Source: a virus
DNA length: 40,368 nucleotides
Direction: 5' to 3' (one strand)
Virus record (IMG/VR): IMGVR_UViG_3300036829_000107
Location: 1 to 40,368 of that record
Shown: piece after piece, positions 12,643-21,026 of the stretch
How positions within the stretch are numbered: position 1 is the stretch's first letter
How the letters are laid out: each line of letters opens with the position of its first letter
Position numbers and translations under genes: made by a program
Notes under the pieces: generated by a model
Told to the model about the DNA's origin: nothing
Database searches by the model: none
Seen by the model: only the letters and a program-made list of their open reading frames with translations

Positions 12643-14052
12643 ATGGCCGAGCCGCCCGTCATCGAAGCCTCGCTGGACCAGCTGCAAGAGATCATGGCGC
12701 TGCGCGCGAAGGTGGCCGCCTACCAGAAGGCGCTAGCCAAGCATGCCCCGAAGCGTCCGCGCCCGTGGCACGACACCGCCCGCGAGGATCAGCGCATCCC
12801 CACCGAGGGCGAAGCCAGCGTCCACCTCTACCTGGCCGGTCGTGGTTGGGGCAAGTCGGCGACCGGTAGCAACTGGCTGGCCGAGCAGGCCGCGACCAAC
12901 CCCGACACCGAGTGGGCCGTGGTCGCCCCGACCTGGCGCGACTGCCGCAAGGTCTGCATCGAGGGTCAGTCCGGCATTCTGCGGGCGCTGCTGCCCGGCG
13001 AGCTGGAGAGCTGCAACGCCTCCGACTTGACGGTACGTCTCACCAACGGCAGCAAGATTTATGGCTACTCCGCCGACCGCCCGGACCGCTTGCGTGGAGC
13101 GAACTTGTCCGGGGCCTGGATCGATGAGCTGGCTTCCATGGCGCACGCCGACGATCTATGGGGTGAGAGCCTCATGCCGGCGCTGCGGATCGGTGAGCGA
13201 CCGCAGGTGGTCGTGACGACCACGCCGCGTCCGGTGAAGCTCCTGCGCGAGCTGCTCGCGCGCACCGATGGTTCGGTCCGCGTCGTCCGGGGTAAGACCT
13301 GGGATAACGCGGAGAACCTCTCCCGGGTGGCCCTGGCGGAGCTGAAGGCCCGCTATGAGGGCACCCGGATGGGCCGTCAAGAGTTGGAGGGCGAACTACT
13401 CGATGACGTCGAAGGCGCCCTCTGGAACCGCGATCTGCTCGACGAGACGCGCGTCGATCACGCGCCTCAGCTCGTGCGGATCGTGGTCGGCGTCGACCCG
13501 GCGGTCACCTCGGGGGAGAAGTCGGACTTCACCGGCATCGTGGTGGCTGGTCGCAGCGCCGACGGGCACCTCTACGTGCTCGAAGACGGAACGATGAAGG
13601 GCAGCCCCCGTAGTTGTATGAGCAAGGCTGTCAGCCTCTACAACCAGTGGCACGCCGACCGGATCGTCGGTGAGGTCAACAACGGTGGGGACTACATCGA
13701 GCAGGTGTTGCGCACCGTCGACCCGAACGTCCCGTACCGCTCGGTGCGCGCCACCCGAGGGAAGCTCGTGCGGGCGGAGCCGGTCTCGGCGCTGTGGGAG
13801 CAGGGCCGCGCCCACATCGTCGGCTCGCTGCCGCAGCTGGAAGACCAGATGTGCGCGTTCACGCCCGACTCCACGGAGAGCCCGGACAACCTGGATGCGC
13901 TGGTCTGGTCGGCCACCGAGCTGACGGTGGGCACCTCCGCGCTGATCTACCTGAACGCGATCTCGACCGAGTGCCTCAAGTGCGAAGCGGTGAACACCAA
14001 GAAGGCGACCCACTGCCGCAACTGCGGCGCCGTGTTGTCCGAAGTCGCGTAG
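12643..14052 (+). CDS. terL: Terminase large subunit with C-terminal zinc ribbon
   Basis: ATG 12643 follows AAGGAGG at a good distance. The 469-aa product has Walker A AGRGWGKS (65-72), Walker B GAWIDELA (157-164), a coupling motif TTTPRP (192-197) and an RNase H-like nuclease with D285 in VVGVDPA, E344 in VGEVNN and D418 in DNLDALVW. It cuts concatemeric DNA and drives packaging through the portal. An unusual feature is the end: C444-x2-C447 and C458-x2-C461 form a rubredoxin-like zinc ribbon after the nuclease. No small subunit is adjacent. Confidence 0.96.
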   Translation: MAEPPVIEASLDQLQEIMALRAKVAAYQKALAKHAPKRPRPWHDTAREDQRIPTEGEASVHLYLAGRGWGKSATGSNWLAEQAATNPDTEWAVVAPTWRDCRKVCIEGQSGILRALLPGELESCNASDLTVRLTNGSKIYGYSADRPDRLRGANLSGAWIDELASMAHADDLWGESLMPALRIGERPQVVVTTTPRPVKLLRELLARTDGSVRVVRGKTWDNAENLSRVALAELKARYEGTRMGRQELEGELLDDVEGALWNRDLLDETRVDHAPQLVRIVVGVDPAVTSGEKSDFTGIVVAGRSADGHLYVLEDGTMKGSPRSCMSKAVSLYNQWHADRIVGEVNNGGDYIEQVLRTVDPNVPYRSVRATRGKLVRAEPVSALWEQGRAHIVGSLPQLEDQMCAFTPDSTESPDNLDALVWSATELTVGTSALIYLNAISTECLKCEAVNTKKATHCRNCGAVLSEVA

Positions 14053-14066
14053 CGAAAGGGCGGGAA

Positions 14067-14219
14067 ATGATCATCTTTGGTGTAATTCTGCTGCTCATCG
14101 GGTGGCTGACCGGGATCGGCATCCTGTACACCGTCGGGGCCATCCTGCTGGTCGTCGGACTGATCTTCCTGCTGCTCGGGGGGATTGGCCACCCGGTCGG
14201 CGGGCGTAGATGGTATTAA
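14067..14219 (+). CDS. Small two-span membrane protein, DUF6131-like
   Basis: ATG 14067, with AAAGGGCGGGAA upstream. The 50-aa product is two hydrophobic segments (about 1-18 and 22-40) with a basic tail (GGRRWY). This composition and ending match the DUF6131 type of tiny actinobacterial membrane proteins. Its position between terminase and the tRNA genes is unusual for a structural gene. Function unknown. Confidence 0.75.
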   Translation: MIIFGVILLLIGWLTGIGILYTVGAILLVVGLIFLLLGGIGHPVGGRRWY

Positions 14220-14237
14220 CTAGCGTCGTACATGCAT

Positions 14238-14305
14238 GGCGGTGTGGCTAGGTGCTGTCGTGGCCTGCAAAGCCGCGTTCGCGGGTTCGAGTCCCGTCAC
14301 CGTCT
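14238..14305 (+). tRNA. tRNA-Cys (GCA)
   Basis: Acceptor arms GGCGGTG and CACCGTC pair with one wobble; the anticodon arm GTGGC-CTGCAAA-GCCGC gives anticodon GCA; the T arm has GGTTCGAGTCCC; the discriminator is T, as usual for tRNA-Cys. The D arm is short (about 3 bp). CCA is not encoded. Confidence 0.82.
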
Positions 14306-14310
14306 CGCAT

Positions 14311-14396
14311 GCGCGTCGTGGGCGGAGTGGCCGCCCAGTGGACTGTAACTCCGCCGACTCCGGTCATGCCTGGTTCGAACCCAGGGGCGCGCACCA
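14311..14396 (+). tRNA. tRNA-Tyr (GTA), CCA encoded
   Basis: Acceptor arms GCGCGTC and GGCGCGC; D stem GGGC/GCCC; anticodon arm GTGGA-CTGTAAC-TCCGC gives GTA; the extra arm GACTCCGGTC forms a short hairpin as expected for class II tRNA-Tyr; T arm CCTGG-TTCGAAC-CCAGG; discriminator A followed by encoded CCA. Confidence 0.9.
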
Positions 14397-14397
14397 A

Positions 14398-14457
14398 CGA
14401 CGTGTAGCTCAGCCGGCAGAGCCTCGAAGGCCGCAGGTTCAATTCCTGCCGCGTCGG
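14398..14457 (+). pseudogene. tRNA-like element lacking a normal anticodon arm
   Basis: Acceptor arms CGACGTG/CGCGTCG, D arm GCTC-AGCCGGCA-GAGC and T arm GCAGG-TTCAATT-CCTGC are intact. Only about 10 bases lie between the D and T stems, where about 22 are expected. They can form a tiny GCCT-CGA-AGGC hairpin. It is best read as a deleted tRNA gene, or as a tRNA mimic kept for its acceptor/T domain. Confidence 0.7.
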
Positions 14458-14464
14458 CCTTGCG

Positions 14465-14501
14465 GTACTGCAGCGTGGGGAATTTCCCCACGCTGAAGTA
14501 C
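14465..14501. repeat. Hairpin after the tRNA genes
   Basis: AGCGTGGGGA/TCCCCACGCT (10 bp, loop ATT), with flanking GTACT/AGTAC arms that extend the stem. No T-tract follows, so it is more likely a processing or attenuation structure between the tRNAs and the portal gene. Confidence 0.65.
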
Positions 14502-14534
14502 TGACATCTCACACAACTACAGAAGGGGTGACCC

Positions 14535-16475
14535 GTGGCCAAGCGACGTCGCCGCCCGACTCAGGGGCAGCCCCATCCACTGCCCCCCGCCAGCGACGAC
14601 GTGCGTCGGGTGATCCGCGAGGAGCTGACGAAGGCGCTCTCGCTGCCGCCCGGCACCTCTACCCACGCCGTCACCGCCAGCTACCTCGCGCAGCTCCAGC
14701 AGCGCAACGGGCTCACCTACGGCCAACCCGAGTCCGCGCTGACTCGCGACCCGTACGAGGACGTGAACTTCGGGCCGGGGACGCCGCTCTATCCGTCCCC
14801 GCTCGACCCGCCGCTGCAATCCGGTCGCCCCGCTCCCCGCAAGTGGGAGTACCCGGCCACCTGGAACCTGCAGACCACGACTACGCGCGCCATCCCCTGG
14901 TCGGTGCTGAGAGACGCCGCGGACCAGGTGTCCATCATGCGGGCGTGCATTGAGGTAAGTAAGGCCTCGATCACCGGGCTGGAGTGGAGCTTCGGCATCA
15001 ACTCCGCCCGCGCTCGGCACCTGGCCCGGCGTCAAGGCACCTCCGATCGCGCCGTGACTTCGGACCTGCAGGACAAGTACGCCGACGAGATCGAGCGGCT
15101 ACACACCTGGTGGACCAAGCCAGACCGCATCAACAACTGGACGTTCACCGAGTGGCTCGGAGCAATGTTGGAGGACCAATTGGTCCTCGATGCCGTCGCG
15201 CTCTATCCGCACCTTCAGTTGAACGGAGACCTCCATTCGCTGGAACTGTTGGATGCCACGACCATCAAGCCGTTACTCGACTATCGCGGAGCGACACCGC
15301 AGCCTCCGTATGCGGCGTTCCAACAAATTCTGTGGGGCTTTCCGCGCGGAGAATTCAACCAATCGCCGCCAGAACACGTCGATCATGAATTCATCTCGGC
15401 GGTCTACGGTCGGACCCAAGGCATCGAGGCGCCCACCGACGCGCTGATCTACAAGGTCAGGAACAGGCGGACCAGGGGCCCCTACGGGTTCAGCAACGTC
15501 GAGCAGGCGCTCACCGACGTCGATCTGTGGCTCAAGCGCTACGACTGGCTGCGCAGCGAGTACACGGCCGGCGTGACGCCGGAAATGCTCGTAATGGTGG
15601 ACACCACGATGACGCCGGAGCAATTGCGGCAATACGAGAGCGTGTTCAACGATGAGTTGAGCGGGCGCACCAATGAGCGCCACCGCGCGCGATTCCTGCC
15701 GGCCGGCTTTAACGCCGAATACCCGCACGGCAAGGACGCGAAGTTCACCAGCGACTTCGATCTGCACTTGATCAGGTTGATCTGCGCGGCGTTCGATGTG
15801 CTGCCCACCTCGCTGGGCTTCGTGCCCAACAGCAACCCCGGTATGGGCGGTTCCAGCCTCCAGCAAGGTGAGCAAGAGACCCAGCTGATGCGCACCACCA
15901 AGCCGACCGCGCAGTGGATCATCGACATGATCAACGAAGTATCGATGAACTACCTGGGCATGCCGGAGGAGGTGACCTTCCGGTTCCACGGGTTGGACGA
16001 TGAGAACGAGGAGCGGGAGGCGAACCTGCTCACCGGCTACATCGGGAGCGGCCTGCAGACCCTCAACGAGGGCCGCGACCAGCTCAACCTGCCCCGCTAC
16101 GCCTTCCCGGAGGCGGATCAGCCCTTCCTGAACACCCCGACCGGCCCCGCGTTCTTGAACGTCGAGGTGCAGCCGACCGCGATCCCGGGCAACATCCCGT
16201 CCGCCCCGCAGAACCATGAGGGGAATCGGGCGCCGGCACCGAAGCCGGCGATGCCCGCTCCGGCGGCCAAGCCCGCGCTGCCCGCCGCCAAGGGCGATGC
16301 CGCCGCGGAGCGCAAGAAGTTCCTCACCTTCGCCAAGCGCAACGGCGATAAGTGGCGGGACTTCGCGTTCAAGTGCTACTCGCCGGAGGTGTCCGAGGCC
16401 GCCAACCGGCTCGGCGCGGCCGGCGATCTGGACGCGTGCAAGGCGCTGTTCGATCTGCACGACGATGGCGAATGA
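14535..16475 (+). CDS. Portal protein
   Basis: GTG 14535 with AAGGGG upstream. The 646-aa product carries typical portal blocks: a central region with DALIYKVRNRRTRGPYGFSNVE (with the preceding PT), a wing/stem helix containing LIRLICAAFDVLPTSLGF, then QGEQETQLMRTT. It forms the dodecameric DNA entry ring and docks the terminase. A Pro/Ala-rich linker (about 555-590) precedes a C-terminal helical domain (FAKRNGDKWRDFAF...), which is unusual for a portal and may serve assembly. The downstream gene overlaps its end by 11 bases. Confidence 0.93.
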   Translation: MAKRRRRPTQGQPHPLPPASDDVRRVIREELTKALSLPPGTSTHAVTASYLAQLQQRNGLTYGQPESALTRDPYEDVNFGPGTPLYPSPLDPPLQSGRPAPRKWEYPATWNLQTTTTRAIPWSVLRDAADQVSIMRACIEVSKASITGLEWSFGINSARARHLARRQGTSDRAVTSDLQDKYADEIERLHTWWTKPDRINNWTFTEWLGAMLEDQLVLDAVALYPHLQLNGDLHSLELLDATTIKPLLDYRGATPQPPYAAFQQILWGFPRGEFNQSPPEHVDHEFISAVYGRTQGIEAPTDALIYKVRNRRTRGPYGFSNVEQALTDVDLWLKRYDWLRSEYTAGVTPEMLVMVDTTMTPEQLRQYESVFNDELSGRTNERHRARFLPAGFNAEYPHGKDAKFTSDFDLHLIRLICAAFDVLPTSLGFVPNSNPGMGGSSLQQGEQETQLMRTTKPTAQWIIDMINEVSMNYLGMPEEVTFRFHGLDDENEEREANLLTGYIGSGLQTLNEGRDQLNLPRYAFPEADQPFLNTPTGPAFLNVEVQPTAIPGNIPSAPQNHEGNRAPAPKPAMPAPAAKPALPAAKGDAAAERKKFLTFAKRNGDKWRDFAFKCYSPEVSEAANRLGAAGDLDACKALFDLHDDGE

Positions 16476-17169
16476 GGCGGTCGTCCGGGCACTGATGGCC
16501 GTCGCGCGGGCGAAGGCGGTCGGCGCCGGTGAGGGGCTGCGCGCTGAACTGCGCAAGTTCGACGCTTCCCGTCCGCTGGCGGATCAGTCGGTGGCGCTGC
16601 ACGTGCTCACCAGCTGGTTCGCCAGCCGCGACGCGATCGCCGCGGTCGAGCTACCCACCGACGTGCTCGATGTACTGGCGGGCGCGGGGGTGGATCGCCT
16701 CGCCGCGATCGAGATCGGGAAGCTGCTGCTGGCGAAGCCGCTATCGGGTCGATCGCGCTACGGGGCACCGAGCCCGTTCGAGGGGATGCCGGCCGTTCGT
16801 CGCGTGGCGACCGAGGAGCCGGAGTACCGGGCGGCCTACCTGCTGGCCGCGGCGCGCCGGCTGACGTTGGCCCGCGCGGAGCGCGACTACGCACCTGCGC
16901 TCGATAAGGAGCGCCGCTACCTCGACATGCACGTCGGCGCCGGTCGCGGCCGGCGAGCGGCGGCGCGCAAGGTCGATGAGGTGTCGGAGTCCGACGGGCC
17001 GCTGTTGGTGTGGCGGACCCAGGGCGATGGCCGCGTCGATCCGCGCTGCGCGATGTTGGAAGGCCGGCTGTTTACCGCCGCCGATCCCCCGGACGGCGTC
17101 TACCCAGGAGCGGTCCATCCCCGGTGCCGGTGCTTCGCCGCCGGCTGGGGCGGTCAGCTGTTCACCTAG
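16465..17169 (+). CDS. MuF-like minor head protein
   Basis: ATG 16465 lies inside the end of the portal gene, indicating coupled translation. The 234-aa product is helical in its first 150 residues. It ends in the Mu gpF-type motif: LVWRTQGDGRVDPRCAMLEG, then PGAVHPRCRCFA (Cys and His ligands). Such proteins attach to the portal inside the head and are injected or needed for assembly. It is shorter than many family members but has the complete motif. Confidence 0.88.
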   Translation: MANEAVVRALMAVARAKAVGAGEGLRAELRKFDASRPLADQSVALHVLTSWFASRDAIAAVELPTDVLDVLAGAGVDRLAAIEIGKLLLAKPLSGRSRYGAPSPFEGMPAVRRVATEEPEYRAAYLLAAARRLTLARAERDYAPALDKERRYLDMHVGAGRGRRAAARKVDEVSESDGPLLVWRTQGDGRVDPRCAMLEGRLFTAADPPDGVYPGAVHPRCRCFAAGWGGQLFT

Positions 17170-17191
17170 ATCTCAAAAGGGGATCCCTTCG

Positions 17192-19192
17192 ATGGACCTA
17201 ACCTCGACGTTCGCGCCGATTACCAAGACCGTTGACCAAGACGATGGCAGCTTGCTGGTGTACGGCAAGGCCACCGACGACTCGCTCGATCTCGACGACC
17301 AGCGCTGCGACGCCGAGTGGCTCAAGACCGCCATGCCGGAGTGGTTCCAGTGGGGCAACATCCGTGAGCAGCACCGCGCCGATAGTGCCATCGGTAAGGC
17401 GATCGAGCACGACGCGAGCGCGGACGGCCACTACATCACCGCGCGGATCGTCGATCCGCTGGCCGTGGTGAAGACGAAGGCCGGCATCTTCACCGGCTTC
17501 TCCATCGGGATCCGGAAGCCGAAGATCGTCAAGAGTTCGACCGCGCGCAACGGCCTCATCACCGGCGGCCTGATCACCGAGGTGAGCCTCGTCGATCGGC
17601 CCGCCAACTCGAACGCGATCCTGACGCTGTGCAAGTCCGCGAAGACCGGCTGGGAGGGCTCCGGGGCTGACCTGGACCTCGAACGCGGACTCGTGCGCTG
17701 CGAGGAGCTGCTGGTCGACGAGGACGCGATCGCCAAGGAGCTGCAGGTCACCATCACCAAGGGTGTCGAGCCTAAGGATGAGCCGCCCGCGCCGGAGCCG
17801 GCGAAGCCGCCCGTCGTCAACATCAACATCGATGGGCGCCCCCTTACCGCCAAGATCTCCGAGGCGATCGGGGAGGCCAACAAGGCGCTCGCGGACGCGG
17901 TGGACAGCCACGGGGTCACCGTCGCCCTCAAAGATGGTTTCAAGATGCCGGCCTACGACCGCGCGAAGGCGATCGCGCTGGTGAAGGCGCTCGGGCAGAA
18001 CGAGGGCGGCGACATCGCGGGCGCGAACAGCGCCATCTCCACCATCGCGCAGCTGATCATCTCCGAGGCGCAAGACCTGGCCAAGATGCCGAGCCAGGAC
18101 TGCGACATCCATCTGCTGATGAGCGCGGTCGATGCGCTGCGGTGCTTCGCGCGCCGCGAGCAGATGGAACAGGCGGCCGTCGACCCCGACAACGCGTGGC
18201 TGGCCGCCGACATTGACATCGCTAAGGGGAAGTACTCCGCCGAGCAGCTGCGATCGATGCTGGCCGCCGGCAAGGCGATGAAGAACCCGAATGGGGAGCC
18301 CAGCTACCCGATCGGCGATAAGGAAGACCTATCGAACGCGATTCGAGCGGTGGGCCGGGGTTCCGGTAGCCACGACTCGATCCGTGCCTACATCAAGCGT
18401 CGCGCTAAGGCGCTGGGTGCATCCGACATGATCCCGGACAACTGGTCGTCGTCCGGTTCGAACAAGGCCGCTAACTCCGATGCCGTGGCCGAGGAAGGGA
18501 AGCAGACGATGACCGTGGATGCCGCTGAGGCCCCCGTGGACAAGACGCTCGACACCGACACCACCTCGGAGGTCCCCGAGACCCCGGAGGCGCCGGGGGT
18601 CGAGAACAAGGGCGTCGAAATTGACGCTCCCACTGATGACGCACCCGCGCCGGAGGCCACTGACACTCCCGATGAGGACGTCGACAAGTCGGTCGACGCC
18701 GATACCCCCGATACTCCCGACATCACTAAGGGTGTCGGACGGGATCTTGTGAAGCAGTTCCTGGCCGCCCTGGTCACAGAAGGGTCCGAGGCTCTGGACG
18801 AGCTGAACAAGGCTCTGAGTGACGAGGACTCGCCACTTCACAAGACGTTCCGAGACAGCTTCCTTGTCAAGGCGATGAGCAACAAGTCCTTGTACGAAGA
18901 GGAAGATGTTCGTAAGATGCACGTGGACATCACCGAGGCTTCGACGAAGTCCGCCGTAAAGGCACTCAGCGACTCGCTGGGCGCGCGGTTGGAAAAGGTC
19001 GAGCAGATGGCCACTCCCGGAGGCCCGTCCCTGCGACGGACCGAGGTTGAGCGCGTCAATGCGCGCAAGTCCGACCTGGAGCGCGAGGTCATGCGTTACA
19101 AGACGCTGGCATCCGCCGCCGAAGACCCGGACCTGCGGAAGGGCTACACGCAGAAGGCCCTGCAGGTTGACGCTGAGCTAAAGGCCCTGTGA
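17192..19192 (+). CDS. Prohead protease fused to DUF6582-like and scaffold-like regions
   Basis: ATG 17192 follows AAAAGGGG. The 666-aa product starts with a prohead serine protease domain (about 1-150), with H61 in REQHR, S104 in GFSIG and the EVSLVDRPAN block at 130-139. A middle region includes a segment (about 340-420: SAEQLRSMLAAGKAM, then YPIGDKEDLSNAIRAVGRG, RAKALG, IPDNW) of DUF6582 type. An acidic Thr/Pro/Asp linker (about 440-520) and a charged helical end suggest a scaffold that is cleaved away. Free proteases are usually about 200 aa, so this is a polyprotein-like fusion. Confidence 0.85.
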   Translation: MDLTSTFAPITKTVDQDDGSLLVYGKATDDSLDLDDQRCDAEWLKTAMPEWFQWGNIREQHRADSAIGKAIEHDASADGHYITARIVDPLAVVKTKAGIFTGFSIGIRKPKIVKSSTARNGLITGGLITEVSLVDRPANSNAILTLCKSAKTGWEGSGADLDLERGLVRCEELLVDEDAIAKELQVTITKGVEPKDEPPAPEPAKPPVVNINIDGRPLTAKISEAIGEANKALADAVDSHGVTVALKDGFKMPAYDRAKAIALVKALGQNEGGDIAGANSAISTIAQLIISEAQDLAKMPSQDCDIHLLMSAVDALRCFARREQMEQAAVDPDNAWLAADIDIAKGKYSAEQLRSMLAAGKAMKNPNGEPSYPIGDKEDLSNAIRAVGRGSGSHDSIRAYIKRRAKALGASDMIPDNWSSSGSNKAANSDAVAEEGKQTMTVDAAEAPVDKTLDTDTTSEVPETPEAPGVENKGVEIDAPTDDAPAPEATDTPDEDVDKSVDADTPDTPDITKGVGRDLVKQFLAALVTEGSEALDELNKALSDEDSPLHKTFRDSFLVKAMSNKSLYEEEDVRKMHVDITEASTKSAVKALSDSLGARLEKVEQMATPGGPSLRRTEVERVNARKSDLEREVMRYKTLASAAEDPDLRKGYTQKALQVDAELKAL

Positions 19193-19229
19193 CACCCCGT
19201 TTTGTCCATTCTCCCGTGAGGAAATAAAC

Positions 19230-20984
19230 ATGATTCCCAAGACTGGGGATATGTTCGGCGATGCCGAGAACTCTCTCGAAATCGCCGAGCGTTTTGAGGT
19301 CTATAAGGCCTCGCTGACTAAGTCCGCCCAGAACCCACTCCCGACGCCGGGCGTCCCGACCCTTGAGGGTCAGGCCTCCAACCCGATGCTGGAGCTGCAG
19401 AAGTCGCTCGGCTCCGAGATGGTGCAGAAGGCGCTCTCCCCGGAGCTGCTGGAGTCGGTGCGCAACTCGCTGGCCGGCGCGGACATCCAGAAGGATCTGC
19501 TGGTCGGTAGCGGTGGCGCACTGGGCGGCACCGGCGGTCTGAACGCCTACGACCTCGAAGCCCCCGCGAAGCTGCTCGCGCCGCGCCCGACCCCGTTGCG
19601 GAACCGCATTGCGCGCCGTAAGGGCATTGGCACGGCCCACCAGTACAAGCGGATTACCGGTTTCACCGGTACCGGCACTGGTGGCCTCTCCCTGATGCGG
19701 CCCGGTATTACCGAGTCCTCGCAGACGACCTTCGGCGCGATTAACTACCTGCGTGGTCCGAAGATCTCGTACGCTGGCGACCAGGCGTCCGTGCCCTACA
19801 TGCAGTTCGGCGTGTCGGACCAGGTCTCCTGGGCCGCGCAGTTCTCCGGCCAGGGCTACCAGGACATCCGTCAGTTGAGCCAGACTTCGGTGCTGTACTC
19901 CTCGATGCTGCTCGAAGAGCGCATGATTCTGGGTGGTCGCGGTACGGCCGCTGGCTTCTCCGGTGCGCTCGCTTCCCCGACCGTGACTCCGGTCGCGGCG
20001 CGTGCCAAGGCCGGCGCGGAGGTTGGTCAGACGGCGGTCATCCCCACGCTGTACGTCTGGGTGACCGCGACCAGCGTCTGGGGCGACTCCGTCCCCACTC
20101 AGGTCACCTCCACCGCGCTGTCGGCCACTACGGCCAACGTCCTGGACATCACGATCGGTGCGGTGCCCGGCGCTCTGGGGTACCGGGTCTTCGCCGGCAC
20201 TACCAACACCGCCGCGGGCGTCTTCCCGGCCCAGGTCTCTAGCGCCAACGGTACGGCCGCTCCTGGCGCGGTGGGCGCAGTGCCCAACGCGGGTCTTGTA
20301 ACCATCAACTTCACTGGTGGTGGCACGGGAGGCGCCCCGAACTCGGGTACTCAGCTCGCCGGCACGACCGACACCTCGGCCTCCGCGCTGGATTACGATG
20401 GCATCCTGTCGTACTGCCTGGGCCCGAACTCCGGCTACGTCAAGAGCCTCGCGGGCGTGACGAACGCCGGTGGAGGGGGCGCCCCGGTTGGTTCGCTGAA
20501 CACCGCCAACCCGGGTGCCGAGTTCTTCACCGCCTTCGCGTCGATGTATGACAGCGTGAAGGCGGATCCGGACGAGATCCTGGCGAACGGTAATGACCGC
20601 AAGCAGCTGAGCGACTTGCTCAAGACGTCCAGCTCTTCGTCTTACCAGATCAACCTGATCAACGCGCCCGGCACGGAGGGTGCGCACGACGCTCGCCTCG
20701 GCTCCCTGGTGACCGGGCTGCAGAACGAGGTGACCGGCAAGATGGTCAACCTCACCGTGCACCCCTGGTTGCCGCAGGGCACCATGCCGATCATCAGCTG
20801 GACGCTGCCGCTCCCGGACAGCAACATCTCGGACGTATTCGCTATTTACAACGTCCAGGACTACATGGCGATTGAGTGGCCGGTTACTCAGTTCGCATAC
20901 GAGACCAGCTCGTACTGGTACGGCACTATGGTATGTTACGCTCCTGCGTGGCAGGGTGCCATCACCGGTATCACCAAGGTCTGA
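19230..20984 (+). CDS. Major capsid protein with probable Ig/FN3 insertion
   Basis: ATG 19230 with GAGGAAATAAAC upstream. The 584-aa product directly follows the protease. Residues 1-110 look like a helical delta domain likely removed during maturation. The body has HK97-fold features, with an E-loop region near GLSLMRPGITESS and a P-domain spine around QDIRQLSQTSVLYSSMLLEE. Residues about 250-375 (PTLYVWVTATSVWGDSVPTQV, GYRVFAGT) are a beta-sandwich of FN3/Ig character inserted in or decorating the shell. The C-terminal part resumes capsid-like sequence. Confidence 0.88.
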   Translation: MIPKTGDMFGDAENSLEIAERFEVYKASLTKSAQNPLPTPGVPTLEGQASNPMLELQKSLGSEMVQKALSPELLESVRNSLAGADIQKDLLVGSGGALGGTGGLNAYDLEAPAKLLAPRPTPLRNRIARRKGIGTAHQYKRITGFTGTGTGGLSLMRPGITESSQTTFGAINYLRGPKISYAGDQASVPYMQFGVSDQVSWAAQFSGQGYQDIRQLSQTSVLYSSMLLEERMILGGRGTAAGFSGALASPTVTPVAARAKAGAEVGQTAVIPTLYVWVTATSVWGDSVPTQVTSTALSATTANVLDITIGAVPGALGYRVFAGTTNTAAGVFPAQVSSANGTAAPGAVGAVPNAGLVTINFTGGGTGGAPNSGTQLAGTTDTSASALDYDGILSYCLGPNSGYVKSLAGVTNAGGGGAPVGSLNTANPGAEFFTAFASMYDSVKADPDEILANGNDRKQLSDLLKTSSSSSYQINLINAPGTEGAHDARLGSLVTGLQNEVTGKMVNLTVHPWLPQGTMPIISWTLPLPDSNISDVFAIYNVQDYMAIEWPVTQFAYETSSYWYGTMVCYAPAWQGAITGITKV

Positions 20985-21026
20985 TCCATCTACTGGTACA
21001 CACTTCAGATCTGGTAACCTCGTGGA

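Noticed and set aside
15273-16556. A 427-codon minus-strand frame across the portal gene
   Set aside because: Antisense shadow with no motif and no promoter; the portal reading is clear.
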